A stretch of DNA of 64,000 bases from Aliikangiella sp965214955 (GCA_965214955.1 CBDCCU010000010.1:248001-312000); one strand, 5' to 3'; numbered from the stretch's first letter, positions 52,230 through 62,133 are shown. Notes: generated by a model not told the origin, from the letters alone. Translations and numbers: made by a program.

Positions 52230-53297
52230 TCAGCTTTTACTAATAAACTGAGATGGCGTTTTACCGACTTCTTTTTTAAATACTGCATTAAAGGTAGACT
52301 TGGAATTAAAGCCCGATGCCAAAGCAATTTCTAATAACGAAGTTGTATCGCTATCGCCCGCTAAGAGTTTTTTCTTTACATCGGCAACTCTCAAACTATT
52401 AATATAATCACAAAAATTTCTCTTACTGCTTAAGTTAATCGCCCAAGAAATATCTTTTACATTAAACCCTGTGCTTTTAGCTAAGTCGGTTACAGTTAAC
52501 CTTGGCTGTTTAAACAGTTCATTTTGCAGAATTTGATGTTGAATATTGTTAAATAGTTTTTTAGCCAGCGCGTTTTCCTCGCTATCATCATTGGTGCTCT
52601 TATGTTCATCTAAGTTTTCATAAGCGGTCATTCCATCAAACAATGCAGGTTGCCGAAATACTTTAAACGTTAAATAACAGAAAAAACTAAAAAAGATAGC
52701 TTCATTCACTAAATACCAAAGTCCTTTAATAGAAATTGGCGTTATTGTTTGCAAATTCATTCTAATAAGATCAGTCACCGTAACAATAGTGAAAACCGTT
52801 AAGGCTTTTACCAACCAAGTTAATTTATATCGGTCTGCATCAGAGCTTACCGCATTAGAGGTAGCATGGTATCGAGCGATAAGTCGAAATGATAACAGTA
52901 AGTATATAATTTGACTTAACGTACCTAAAGCGATGATCACTTGTGTATATTGCGTAAATGGAAGCGCAAGCAATGCAAAAATAAAATGCGCGCCTTTTTC
53001 TTGAGTTTTGAGAGGAGTATCATTCACGAGTGAACGAATAAAAAAGTACAGTATTGGCCCAATGAGCAATGTTAATGCTGGAGTGACTAGATAATATTGA
53101 CTAGTTGTATTAGTACCTTCCAGCACATTCATTACACTAAGGAATGCTTGAAAAATAAAAAATACCGCTAAGCTACGATATCGTTCTTTATCCCATATAA
53201 GTAGCGCACTAAAACTCACTTGGAACGCAAAAACAATTTGCAAAATATTAACAGGGAGTAACTCTATACCTTGTAAAATCATAGAAGGATTAATCAA
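52230..53297 (-). CDS. Membrane-bound AraC family regulator
   Basis: A 355-residue protein with about seven membrane helices (about 15-220) and a C-terminal AraC/XylS DNA-binding domain (about 255-352). The two helix-turn-helix parts are LTVTDLAKSTGFNVKDISWAI and LLEIALASGFNSKSTFNAVFKKEVGKTPSQF. Regulators of this layout sense a signal at the membrane and bind DNA without being released. It lies downstream of the CadC-like regulator on the same strand and the two may be cotranscribed (82-bp gap). The likely target is this locus, by context only. Confidence 0.86.
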   Translation of the reverse strand: MINPSMILQGIELLPVNILQIVFAFQVSFSALLIWDKERYRSLAVFFIFQAFLSVMNVLEGTNTTSQYYLVTPALTLLIGPILYFFIRSLVNDTPLKTQEKGAHFIFALLALPFTQYTQVIIALGTLSQIIYLLLSFRLIARYHATSNAVSSDADRYKLTWLVKALTVFTIVTVTDLIRMNLQTITPISIKGLWYLVNEAIFFSFFCYLTFKVFRQPALFDGMTAYENLDEHKSTNDDSEENALAKKLFNNIQHQILQNELFKQPRLTVTDLAKSTGFNVKDISWAINLSSKRNFCDYINSLRVADVKKKLLAGDSDTTSLLEIALASGFNSKSTFNAVFKKEVGKTPSQFISKS

Positions 53298-53379
53298 ACC
53301 AGTATTTGAAAAAAATTAAGAAAAAACCTAAAGAAAGCGCCAATTTATATATGGTGTTATTAATTTTATAAACACCTCT

Positions 53380-55419
53380 TTATTCCGAGATATTTCGATA
53401 GGTTTGATAAATATCACTATTGTTGATCTTTGAAGACTTTTGACTCAATAAAAGAACATCATCAACAATTGAAAAATGCCCTAATTTATTATTTATTGTA
53501 GTAATAATTTTGTCAGACTCAAGACTGTAAATATTAAATTTTTCCTCTTGGGAGTCGTAAAACACAATTGTATTACCACTTTTTTTAACGTTAAATTGCC
53601 TTCCATAAAAAGCTTTTAAGTTTTGCTTGGGCAAGATTAATAATGTGGCATGTTCTCCGTAATACCAATTTCCATTTTGATCGTTCCACAGCCAATTATC
53701 TTTTGACTGATCATACTGAATGCTTCTCCACTTAGAATCAAGGCGCTGCATTGAATTGTCATCTAAATTAAATTCAACAACTTGCCAGTTTGAAGCTAAC
53801 TTTATGCTAAAAGCTATTTTATTAGGTGACTTAAAAGATAAACCTCTAAATTCTTTTTCAGCTAATGGCAATACTTTAGTTTCGCCCGAGGCAATGTTAA
53901 TCACATGAATTGAGTTTAATGTAAGCCCCGCGACTTTTTGCCCATTTGGCGACCAAGCTAAATCAATATAATGTCTGCCATCAGCATAACGGGTGATCTT
54001 TTTCTTTTTTCTGGTAACACGATCATACAGCCAGAGTTCTTCATTACCCGATGTTAAACTAATATAGGCAACTTGATTTGAATTTGGTGATAACACAGCA
54101 AGTCTTTCATCAAAGGTATCATTTAATATTGATTGTGTTTGATCTTCTGCAACATGGTATTCACTAACATTCAAATCATGTTTAAATACTGAAAACACAT
54201 AATCAATACCATTGCTATGTCGCTCTGGTCGATGTAACTGTTGTGAGCTTGTAAATAACACTTGTTTATTGCTTCCGTCAGGCGAATATTGCACAATTTC
54301 TCGGGCAGGATGCTCACCCATAGTAATAATGTGCTTTCCATCATGCGCCCAAATACCACAACAAATATAAGCATTTAGTTCAAATAATAAATCTAATTGC
54401 TGTGTTTCTAAGTCTAATTGATAAAAGCCTTCCCACTGTTGTTTATTAGGCGAAGATATTAGAAGTTTGTTTTCTCTGGGGTGCAAATCAAACTGAGAAT
54501 TACCCCCTAAATGTAACTCAGGTTGCGTTAACCATTGAGTTTTACCAGAATTAAGCTCAAGAGAATAAAGCGAATAAGGCGCATTCATTGCTGGAGATTC
54601 AGAAAAAATAAGTTTATTGTCATCGTGAGTAAATTTTATAGCGCCATAACTACCCGCTTTACACGTATAGATTAATTTGGGCTCAGACATCACCAAACCA
54701 TCAAATTCTCGAATAAAATACTGACAGCTTTTTGCAGAAGCAACCAAATACACAAGTTTACTTCCCAAGTTATTCCAACTAGCAGGACCAACACCTTTTC
54801 CTTCTCCATGGTTGATTTCAACTTGCTCACCAGAATAAACATTTTTTACAAACAATCGATACTTTTCACCATCATTATTCATATAGGCTAAGTGAATACC
54901 GTCGGGGGCATAACTTGGAAAATACTCACTGCCAAGATCGGTTGTGACAGCCTTAGATGATACAAAAGTTTCTGGCGGTTGATGCTCTGATCCCGAAATC
55001 AAATAAAACAAAGTAATAACTAAAGGGATCAATAAAAGTAGAACAAAACGATTATTAAATTGTTTATTGGAGCCATTTTCTTGTTGTGAATGCGAAGTGC
55101 TTGAGTCTTCTATCGGCTTAACAGAAGCGACAAATCGATAACCTTTTTTAGGTAAAGTTGTAATAAATTTAGGGTTTCGAGAATCATCTTGTAATGCTTT
55201 TCTAAGTTTAGTGATCAGTTTACTGACCGTATTATCACTAACAGAGCGACCATGCCAAACATCATCAAGGAGTTGTTCTTTGGTGATAACTTTATTTTGA
55301 TGGCGACAAAAATAAGCTAAAAGCTCGCTCATCATCGGCTCTATTCGAACTGTCTTTTGTTTATATATTAGGGTTTGTTGCTGTTGACTAAACTCAACAT
55401 CGTTTATTTTCCAGCGCAT
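53380..55419 (-). CDS. CadC-like transmembrane regulator with TolB-type propeller
   Basis: A 679-residue protein with an N-terminal OmpR/CadC winged helix (about 1-100: KVITKEQLLDDVWHGRSVSDNT ... FITTLPKKGYRF), a membrane helix (about 125-145) and a periplasmic TolB/PD40-like beta-propeller (about 155-670; LAWSPNGQKVAGLTL and YFPSYAPDGIHLAYM are repeat units). It probably senses a periplasmic ligand and controls the divergent CocE-type gene; the 128-bp spacer holds a direct repeat suited to tandem winged-helix binding. Confidence 0.86.
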   Translation of the reverse strand: MRWKINDVEFSQQQQTLIYKQKTVRIEPMMSELLAYFCRHQNKVITKEQLLDDVWHGRSVSDNTVSKLITKLRKALQDDSRNPKFITTLPKKGYRFVASVKPIEDSSTSHSQQENGSNKQFNNRFVLLLLIPLVITLFYLISGSEHQPPETFVSSKAVTTDLGSEYFPSYAPDGIHLAYMNNDGEKYRLFVKNVYSGEQVEINHGEGKGVGPASWNNLGSKLVYLVASAKSCQYFIREFDGLVMSEPKLIYTCKAGSYGAIKFTHDDNKLIFSESPAMNAPYSLYSLELNSGKTQWLTQPELHLGGNSQFDLHPRENKLLISSPNKQQWEGFYQLDLETQQLDLLFELNAYICCGIWAHDGKHIITMGEHPAREIVQYSPDGSNKQVLFTSSQQLHRPERHSNGIDYVFSVFKHDLNVSEYHVAEDQTQSILNDTFDERLAVLSPNSNQVAYISLTSGNEELWLYDRVTRKKKKITRYADGRHYIDLAWSPNGQKVAGLTLNSIHVINIASGETKVLPLAEKEFRGLSFKSPNKIAFSIKLASNWQVVEFNLDDNSMQRLDSKWRSIQYDQSKDNWLWNDQNGNWYYGEHATLLILPKQNLKAFYGRQFNVKKSGNTIVFYDSQEEKFNIYSLESDKIITTINNKLGHFSIVDDVLLLSQKSSKINNSDIYQTYRNISE

Positions 55420-55463
55420 ATCAATTCATTATTGTTGCTGTACAGCCCTTTAAAATAAAGGTT

Positions 55464-55480
55464 GTCATAAAAAGTCATAA
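55464..55480. promoter_or_regulatory. Direct repeat GTCATAA, possible operator
   Basis: GTCATAA at 55464-55470 and again at 55474-55480, exactly 10 bp apart, in the spacer between the CadC-like gene and the CocE-type gene. OmpR-type winged helices bind tandem half-sites at about this spacing. A related TGTCAGGA follows at 55494. Confidence 0.45.
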
Positions 55481-55565
55481 CTATTCACCTCTTTGTCAGG
55501 ACTTTATTTTCACACCTTTATAAAGTGCCCCCACGTTTTACAAAAAATTGACTACGGAAAAGAGA

Positions 55566-57884
55566 ATGAAAAAGTTAAGTGTTATGTCATTAGTGATATC
55601 TATGAGCATCATCCTACTACATTTTGTGCCAAATACCTATGCAGCTAACGGCAAAAACAATCCTATACCCAGTATTATTTCAGAGGCTGATTTAAGCACG
55701 CTAGCTGGTGCTGAAGTAATATTGACTTCTGAAAAGTTTAAACGAGATCTAAAATCATTTGCATTAAGCCTCACAGAAGATGAAATCGATCAACAAAGTA
55801 TGTTTAATAAAATTGCTCTGTTGTCATTGCGAGCAGATGTTGAAGCGATTTCTAGCAATATTAAACAGCAGAAAAACACATTAGAGTATTCTCATTATCA
55901 ATTTTTTCATCAGGTTAACCTTACATTAAATAGTCAAAATCCATCAAAGCAAAGCTTTGCAATCGAAGCCAAAAGTTTAATTGAAGAAAAGCTTAAGGCC
56001 ATGGATAACGAAGAATTTGTTCAAATGTCTCTAGCCCTAGGCTGGTCTGTTTCGAATGCTAAAGATTATGCATTTAATCTATTTAAACAGTTGCAAGGTC
56101 AATCATTTTTAACTAAAGACTATATGATAAATATTGCAGTTAATACCCATTTATATCATGTCCTTGATGCCATCATTCCGATTGCAAACGATATTATCAA
56201 GTTAGATCAATCGCGCCGCTTTATCATTCAACCTGATGTACTGGTTCAACTAAAAAATGGCATTGAAATTTCTACAACCATTGTAAGAAATCGAGATCAA
56301 ACCAAACCTAATAGCACCGCCTTGCAATACACTATCTACGCAGACGAAACCACACATATAAAAACCGCTATGCATGCTGCTGCCCATGGTTATATTGGTA
56401 TAGTCGCTAATTCTCGCGGTAAGCGATCTAGTATCAACCGCATAGTGCCTTGGGAACATGAAGGAGAAGATGCATCAGAGCTGATTAACTGGATCACCGA
56501 GCAAGTTTGGAGCAATGGTGAAGTCGTCATGTACGGCGGAAGTTACAATGGCTTTACTCAGTGGGCAACAGCAAAGCATATGCCTAAAGGTTTAAAGGCA
56601 ATGGCTCCTTATGTAGCGGCAAATTTAATCACTGGTCTTCCATATGAAAATAATATTGCATTAACAGGAAATTTTGAATGGCCATTGTTTGTTACCAATA
56701 ACAAAACGGTTGATAATAGTATCTACAGCGACTGGCAGAGAACAAATAACATTATTAATGAGCTTTACACTAGTGGTCGCCCTATCATTGATATTGATAA
56801 AATAGCCAAAAAACCAAGCCCTTGGTTGCAAAAGTGGTTAGCGCACCCAGAAGACTCTTCTTACTATCAGAAAATGGTTCCACACAAGGAAGACTACAAA
56901 CGAATAAACATACCAGTATTAAGTATTACGGGATATTTTGAAGGGGGGCAAATCTCTGCCTTACATTATTTGCACGAGCACTATAAGTACAATAAAAATG
57001 CCAATCATTCACTAATAATTGGCCCCTATAATCATGGCTCAGCCCAAGGAAAACCGCGTTCACACCATAGTAATTATAAGCTTGATGCCGTGGCTTTGGA
57101 AAAAGACACTGATGAAGTTGTTTTTGCTTGGTTTGATCACATTTTAAAAGGTAAAGCTAAACCAAAATTAGTACAAAACAAAGTGAATTATCAGATAATG
57201 GGCGCGAACGAATGGCGTTTTTCTGACTCGCTGCAAACACTCAATCAACGGAATTTAAAGTTTTATATTCAATCAACAAAGTCGAATACCAATAATAACT
57301 ATTTATTAACACAAACGCCTTCATCACAAGCTAGCCAATACATCGAACAAGCGGTTGATATGAAAGATAGAAGTGAACAACGAAACCGAGCACAATGGCC
57401 TGTGATCAGCGATAAAATAGATAAACAAGGCGGCATTCAAATTGAGACTTCCGTATTTAAACAAGATATGGAATTAACTGGTGCTATTTCAGGCTTCTTT
57501 GATATCGCCATTAACAAAAAAGATGTCGATATCGGTTTTAACTTTTTTGAAGTTACCGCCGAAGGTGAAGCTTTTCATTTAAACAACTATCGTAGTCGTG
57601 CAAGCTATGCTGATAATATGAGTAAAAGACGCTTATTAACCCCAAACATTAAACGCCGCATTCCTATTGTTAACGCACGTTTTACCTCTAAACTGATCAA
57701 AAAAGGAAGTAAAATAGTGCTTGTATTAAATATAAATAAGAACGTCGATGCACAAGTCAACTTGGGATCAGGTAAGCAAGTAAACCATGAATCAATTTCT
57801 GACGCAGGTAAACCGATGAAATTAAAGTGGTATTTATCATCGCAAATTAATTTACCACTACAGCCTTGGGTTAAAACGCTTTAA
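55566..57884 (+). CDS. CocE/NonD family hydrolase (S15-like)
   Basis: A 772-residue exported serine hydrolase. It has a signal peptide (ending about residue 26, NTYAA), an N-terminal helical extension of about 190 residues, an alpha/beta-hydrolase core with the nucleophile in GGSYNGFTQWATAKH, a histidine in YNHGSAQ, and a C-terminal beta-sandwich (PepX_C type). The family contains X-Pro dipeptidyl peptidases, acylases and glutaryl amidases. With the S41 peptidase and two regulators nearby, peptide use is plausible. ATG at 55566 is chosen over TTG at 55548 since GGAAAAGAGA precedes it. Confidence 0.82.
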   Translation: MKKLSVMSLVISMSIILLHFVPNTYAANGKNNPIPSIISEADLSTLAGAEVILTSEKFKRDLKSFALSLTEDEIDQQSMFNKIALLSLRADVEAISSNIKQQKNTLEYSHYQFFHQVNLTLNSQNPSKQSFAIEAKSLIEEKLKAMDNEEFVQMSLALGWSVSNAKDYAFNLFKQLQGQSFLTKDYMINIAVNTHLYHVLDAIIPIANDIIKLDQSRRFIIQPDVLVQLKNGIEISTTIVRNRDQTKPNSTALQYTIYADETTHIKTAMHAAAHGYIGIVANSRGKRSSINRIVPWEHEGEDASELINWITEQVWSNGEVVMYGGSYNGFTQWATAKHMPKGLKAMAPYVAANLITGLPYENNIALTGNFEWPLFVTNNKTVDNSIYSDWQRTNNIINELYTSGRPIIDIDKIAKKPSPWLQKWLAHPEDSSYYQKMVPHKEDYKRINIPVLSITGYFEGGQISALHYLHEHYKYNKNANHSLIIGPYNHGSAQGKPRSHHSNYKLDAVALEKDTDEVVFAWFDHILKGKAKPKLVQNKVNYQIMGANEWRFSDSLQTLNQRNLKFYIQSTKSNTNNNYLLTQTPSSQASQYIEQAVDMKDRSEQRNRAQWPVISDKIDKQGGIQIETSVFKQDMELTGAISGFFDIAINKKDVDIGFNFFEVTAEGEAFHLNNYRSRASYADNMSKRRLLTPNIKRRIPIVNARFTSKLIKKGSKIVLVLNINKNVDAQVNLGSGKQVNHESISDAGKPMKLKWYLSSQINLPLQPWVKTL

Positions 57885-57945
57885 ATAAAATTGTAGAAGC
57901 GATATTAGTAATAATATGCACTAGTTTAAACTTGAGCTAGTGCAA

Positions 57946-58383
57946 CTAAAAATCAACTTTTCTGCGAGTAGATTTTAACTGACTTCGTTGCGATTTTTTA
58001 TCCATTCTCTTTCTTTGAGAAGCTTTGCTGGGTTTTGTTGCTCTTCTCGTTTTAATAATTTTAGTTTCTTGTTTAACGAGCTCATAAAACCTTTGCAATA
58101 CGGCTTTTTTATTTTGTATTTGAGTTCTAAACTCCTGCCCTTTAATAATTAAAATACCTTCTTTAGTAATACGAGAGTCTTTAGAATTTAAAAGCTTTTG
58201 TTTATAAAAACTGGGCAGTGATGATTGATTAATATTAAATCTTAAATGAATAGCCGAAGAAACTTTATTTACATTTTGTCCGCCTGCCCCCTGCGAGCGC
58301 ATGGCAGTTAGCTCTAGCTCAGTAAGTGGCAAGCTAACGGCTGGTGAAAAAATAATTTTATTTTCTTCAATAAAATCTGACAT
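57946..58383 (-). CDS. arfB: ArfB, alternative ribosome-rescue factor
   Basis: A 145-residue peptidyl-tRNA hydrolase that frees ribosomes stalled on truncated mRNA. The catalytic GGQ is in RSQGAGGQNVNKVSSAIHLRF, and the C-terminal basic tail (ATKPSKASQRKRMDKKSQRS and on) that enters the empty mRNA channel is present. Length is near E. coli YaeJ (140). It lies 19 bp after the PH-domain gene on the same strand and may be cotranscribed. Confidence 0.93.
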   Translation of the reverse strand: MSDFIEENKIIFSPAVSLPLTELELTAMRSQGAGGQNVNKVSSAIHLRFNINQSSLPSFYKQKLLNSKDSRITKEGILIIKGQEFRTQIQNKKAVLQRFYELVKQETKIIKTRRATKPSKASQRKRMDKKSQRSQLKSTRRKVDF

Positions 58384-58402
58384 CTTAAATCACTATAAAT
58401 TC

Positions 58403-58873
58403 CTAGCTCAATTCATTCACAAAGGCTTGAGGATCTTGAGGTGATACTACATAGGTTTGATCTGAGCTTTTTAGCACAACTGTATTTTCTCGTGATGTGA
58501 CAAATGCTCTATAACTGCCTAATGTAGAATTTCTAAAGCTCCCATAAAAACCAAAGAGCCCACCATTGCCAAAAGTTCTAATAGAAAGGTTCATTGCATT
58601 AGGAATAAACTTTGCAGAAATTAGACTTTCACGGCTGATAATAAAATTTCCAATTCGCCTTATAATAACAACCTCTTTTTCATTAACTTTGATCCCTGTA
58701 ACCTGATACAAATAGGTTAAAACTAAAATTAACGGGCAAAGCAATAAAGGTAAAGCGAGAGCTAATGAAGCACCTGAATAGGTTAATATGCCAACGGGTA
58801 ATAAAATTAATAACAAACCTGTTAAAAAAGTGATCACCAAAACCAGTGAATCCATTTTTGCCGATAGGTACAT
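58403..58873 (-). CDS. PH-domain membrane protein
   Basis: A 156-residue protein with two close membrane helices (about 8-30 and 33-55) followed by a beta-rich bacterial PH-like domain (about 60-150; GIKVNEKEVVIIRRIGNFII, GLFGFYGSFRNSTLGSYRAF, TYVVSPQDPQAFVNEL). The ATG at 58873 has GGAG 5 bp upstream. No enzymatic motif. Possibly part of a two-gene unit with arfB, though no functional link is known. Confidence 0.7.
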   Translation of the reverse strand: MYLSAKMDSLVLVITFLTGLLLILLPVGILTYSGASLALALPLLLCPLILVLTYLYQVTGIKVNEKEVVIIRRIGNFIISRESLISAKFIPNAMNLSIRTFGNGGLFGFYGSFRNSTLGSYRAFVTSRENTVVLKSSDQTYVVSPQDPQAFVNELS

Positions 58874-58921
58874 AATATCTCCTAAAATTTAAGCCACAGG
58901 CTTACTAACGATATTCAATCA

Positions 58922-59797
58922 TTAATATTCCGATTGTTCGTCTAATAAAAACTGATAAATAAGATTCTTTTTTTCCCCCATAATTTCAGCGGTAATTTTA
59001 GCGGCTGTTTTACCGGGTAGATGTTCGGATAATTTAATCGCTAATTGCTTAGCATTATCAGATAGGGCACTTTTTGATTTGCTTGCGCCATGCACTAAAA
59101 TAACAAATTCGCCTTTTGATTGATTACTATCTTGCGCTAGTTGCTCGGTTAAAGACTCTGTTGTTCCGCTTAATACGGTTTCAAAAGTTTTAGTTAGCTC
59201 TCTGGCAATCACTATTTTTCTATTTGCGCCAAAAACCTGTTTCATATCGTCAATGGTGGCTTTTATGCGGTGTGAAGATTCATAAAAAATGAGCGTTGCG
59301 GTTTCATCAGATACGTTGGTTAAATAATTTATTCTTGCATTTTGCTTGGGCGGTAAAAAGCCTTCAAAAATAAACCGATCACTTGGCAAGCCTGCCACGC
59401 TTAACGCTGCTACAAAGGCGCAAGCGCCAGGAATAGGAATAACCTTAACATCTTCTTCTCTTAACCTATTCACCAATGGATAACCCGGATCACTAATTAA
59501 TGGCGTACCTGCATCAGAAACCAAGGCAATAGAGTCGCCTTTTTGCAATAATTGAACAATTGTCTCAACTTTTTGTCTTTCATTATGTTCGTGCAGAGAA
59601 AAGCATGGCGTATTCACACCAATATGGGATAATAACTGTTTGGTTCGCCTTGTGTCTTCTGCCGCAATTTGTGAAACTTGAGACAACACTTGCATAGCAC
59701 GCATGCTAATATCACCAAGGTTTCCAATGGGTGTGGCAACAACGTATAACGCGCCTTGCTGAATATTAGATTCCGACAACTGTTGACTATCATTCAT
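58922..59797 (-). CDS. rsmI: RsmI, 16S rRNA 2'-O-ribose C1402 methyltransferase
   Basis: A 291-residue SAM enzyme of the tetrapyrrole-methylase fold. YVVATPIGNLGDISMRAMQVL, AAEDTRRTKQLLSHIG, ALVSDAGTPLISDPGYPLV and PIPGACAFVAALSVAGLPSDRFIFEGFLPPK are all family hallmarks. It modifies the same nucleotide (C1402) as RsmH of the dcw block. Only 38 bp separate its start from the divergent lpoA. Confidence 0.97.
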   Translation of the reverse strand: MNDSQQLSESNIQQGALYVVATPIGNLGDISMRAMQVLSQVSQIAAEDTRRTKQLLSHIGVNTPCFSLHEHNERQKVETIVQLLQKGDSIALVSDAGTPLISDPGYPLVNRLREEDVKVIPIPGACAFVAALSVAGLPSDRFIFEGFLPPKQNARINYLTNVSDETATLIFYESSHRIKATIDDMKQVFGANRKIVIARELTKTFETVLSGTTESLTEQLAQDSNQSKGEFVILVHGASKSKSALSDNAKQLAIKLSEHLPGKTAAKITAEIMGEKKNLIYQFLLDEQSEY

Positions 59798-59835
59798 AAT
59801 GATAAAATTACTGAGTAAAGAGAGATATTTGGATA

Positions 59836-61725
59836 ATGAAGAAATTTATCATTCAAAGCAACAAAATCCTATTAACAAGCTTGTTACTAATTTGCATTCA
59901 AGCTTGCGGCAATAAATCGCCTTCTACTCAGATCACATCGTCTGAACAACGAGCAGATCTCGAACAATTAATTAAACAAGCGCAGCTTGCAGAGCCTAAT
60001 TTACGCAGTAAACTTTATTTACAAGCCGCAGGTCTGCTGGTTTTGGAATCGCGCTTTGAAAAAGCCCAAGAACTTCTTATTCGTATAGAGCAACAATATT
60101 TAACTCCCCTGCAAGTGGATGATTTTCACTTATTTTATGGTGAAACACTCTATGGTTTAGAAGCCTACGATCTAGCATTACAACAACTTAACTCTATTGT
60201 TTCACCGCAAATGAAGTCTGTGGCATGGCAAATTCGTTATGCGCAAAGCCATGCAAATTGCTATTTAGCCAATGGTAATGCTTTTGAGTCGGCAAAAACT
60301 CGCATTGAGCTTGAAGATCTAATCGACAACGATGAACTACTACAAGCCAATAATGAAAAAATATGGGAGTCACTGAATAATATTGAATCGAGCTTTTTAA
60401 AATCATTAATTACTGACTTTAATTCTCAGCGCTTAAATGGCTGGCTAGAAATTGTTTACATTAACAAACAATGGGGACATCAACCGAAAATGTTAATGGG
60501 GCAAATTGAGCAATGGAAAAATCGCTTTCCATTGCATCCCGCACAAATTCATCAACCCGAAACGCTGCAACGCGCGGCTTCGGCTGAGGTTTTTGAACCC
60601 AAACAAATTGCAGTATTATTGCCTTTAAGCGGCAAAAATACCGTTGCGGGGTTAATGATCCAAGATGGCATTTTATCGGCACATTATCAGTCGCAATATG
60701 CTAACCAAGCGCCGCAAGTGCGCTTTTACGATACTGCTAAAAGCCTGTCAGCCATCACTACTTACCAACAAGCGATTGAAGATGGTGCCGATTTTGTTGT
60801 AGGCCCTTTAACAAAAGAGTCTATTGAAACCATTTTAAGACAAGAAATTATCAGCACCCCGCTGTTAACATTAAATCGTTTAGCTTCATTTGAATATAAA
60901 GAAGCCAATGTATTTCAATTTGGCTTGCCTATCGAAGATGAAGCCATTCAAACCGCTCACTATGCTTATGAAAATGGTTATCGAAAAGCCATCGCTTTTT
61001 TACCCGAAAATGGAGAAGGCGCGCGTGCAGAAATAGCCTTTAGAGAATACTTTGAGCAGCTTGGCGGTGAGCTAATAGATGTTAAAACCTATAAAGGATT
61101 TAAATCACTAAAAACCGATATTCAACAATTATTAGGTGTTGATAAAAGTATGCAGCGCAAGCGTTCGTTAGAATCTTTATTAGGTAGAAATTTAGAGTTT
61201 GAAATGCGTCGGCGCAAAGATGGTGAATTTGTGTTTTTAGTAGCAAGACCCAATTTGGGCAGAAGCATTAAACCCTTTATCGACTTTCACTACGCCCATG
61301 ATTTACCCGTAATAGCAACATCTATGATCTATTCTGGAGAAACCTCAGCTAAAAAAGATATTGATCTTAATGGTATTAGTTTTCCCGATATGCCACTGGT
61401 TATCAGCCAATTGCCACAATTTGTAGAAACTCGCGATACTTTAGCTCAAGTGCAGCCAGATGCACTTGATGCCAGAGGGCGACTTTTTGCATTAGGGTTT
61501 GATGCTTATAAAGTCATTAATCAACTTGCGGTATTGCGAGCATTTCCTGAATATCGTTGGCAAGGGCTAACAGGAGAACTTGGTGTTGATGAAAACGGTG
61601 TTATCCACCGCTATTTAACTTGGGCAAAATTTAACAAAGGTGTGCCGCAAATTATAAAAGAGCGAGAACCCGTTAAACAAAATATCGATCCTGCTGATAT
61701 TCCTGTGGCAAAGCTTAATAAGTAA
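59836..61725 (+). CDS. lpoA: LpoA, activator of penicillin-binding protein 1a
   Basis: A 629-residue outer-membrane lipoprotein with a signal peptide and lipobox ending IQAC (Cys24). The N-terminal half (about 35-235) is helical and TPR-like; the C-terminal half (about 250-600) is a periplasmic-binding-protein fold starting EPKQIAVLLPLSGKNTVAG. In E. coli it reaches through the peptidoglycan to stimulate PBP1a. It opens the conserved set lpoA-yraN-diaA-dolP. Confidence 0.94.
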   Translation: MKKFIIQSNKILLTSLLLICIQACGNKSPSTQITSSEQRADLEQLIKQAQLAEPNLRSKLYLQAAGLLVLESRFEKAQELLIRIEQQYLTPLQVDDFHLFYGETLYGLEAYDLALQQLNSIVSPQMKSVAWQIRYAQSHANCYLANGNAFESAKTRIELEDLIDNDELLQANNEKIWESLNNIESSFLKSLITDFNSQRLNGWLEIVYINKQWGHQPKMLMGQIEQWKNRFPLHPAQIHQPETLQRAASAEVFEPKQIAVLLPLSGKNTVAGLMIQDGILSAHYQSQYANQAPQVRFYDTAKSLSAITTYQQAIEDGADFVVGPLTKESIETILRQEIISTPLLTLNRLASFEYKEANVFQFGLPIEDEAIQTAHYAYENGYRKAIAFLPENGEGARAEIAFREYFEQLGGELIDVKTYKGFKSLKTDIQQLLGVDKSMQRKRSLESLLGRNLEFEMRRRKDGEFVFLVARPNLGRSIKPFIDFHYAHDLPVIATSMIYSGETSAKKDIDLNGISFPDMPLVISQLPQFVETRDTLAQVQPDALDARGRLFALGFDAYKVINQLAVLRAFPEYRWQGLTGELGVDENGVIHRYLTWAKFNKGVPQIIKEREPVKQNIDPADIPVAKLNK

Positions 61726-61733
61726 TAAGCTGC

Positions 61734-62114
61734 ATGAAACTTTTTCAACCATTAACTAAGCGCAACCTTGGTGATCAGCTAGAAGAGTTTGCAAAGACCA
61801 TTTTACAAAAACAGGGCTGCCAAATTGTTGAGCTTAATTATCTTTGCAAGCTAGGTGAAATTGACATTATTGCTAAAGATAAAGAAGCTTTAGCCTTTAT
61901 TGAAGTAAGATATCGAAAGCAGTCGAGCTTTGGCGGTGCAATAGCCAGCGTAGATCATAAAAAACAGCAAAAAATTATTAGAGCTGCTAAGTTATATTTG
62001 CAACAGAATGGTTTAACCAATAAAGCCATCTGCCGATTTGATGTGTTTGCCGTTGAAGGGTCAATAAATCGGCTAAAATACGACTGGATAAAAAACGCTT
62101 TTATTCTCAACTAA
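61734..62114 (+). CDS. yraN: YraN family protein (UPF0102, nuclease-like)
   Basis: A 126-residue protein with a restriction-endonuclease-like core: EIDIIAKDKEALAFIEVRYRK supplies the E...D...ExR pattern usual in this family. The N-terminal segment GDQLEEFAKTILQKQGCQIVELNY is also diagnostic. The cellular role is uncertain; a nuclease function is inferred from the fold. It starts 8 bp after lpoA. Confidence 0.93.
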   Translation: MKLFQPLTKRNLGDQLEEFAKTILQKQGCQIVELNYLCKLGEIDIIAKDKEALAFIEVRYRKQSSFGGAIASVDHKKQQKIIRAAKLYLQQNGLTNKAICRFDVFAVEGSINRLKYDWIKNAFILN

Positions 62115-62133
62115 AAACTTTAAGAACCCATTT

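Noticed and set aside
34833..58921. Single integrative genomic island
   Set aside because: No integrase, tRNA, direct-repeat att sites or conjugation genes were found; rnpB is retained in the middle, so separate insertions fit better.
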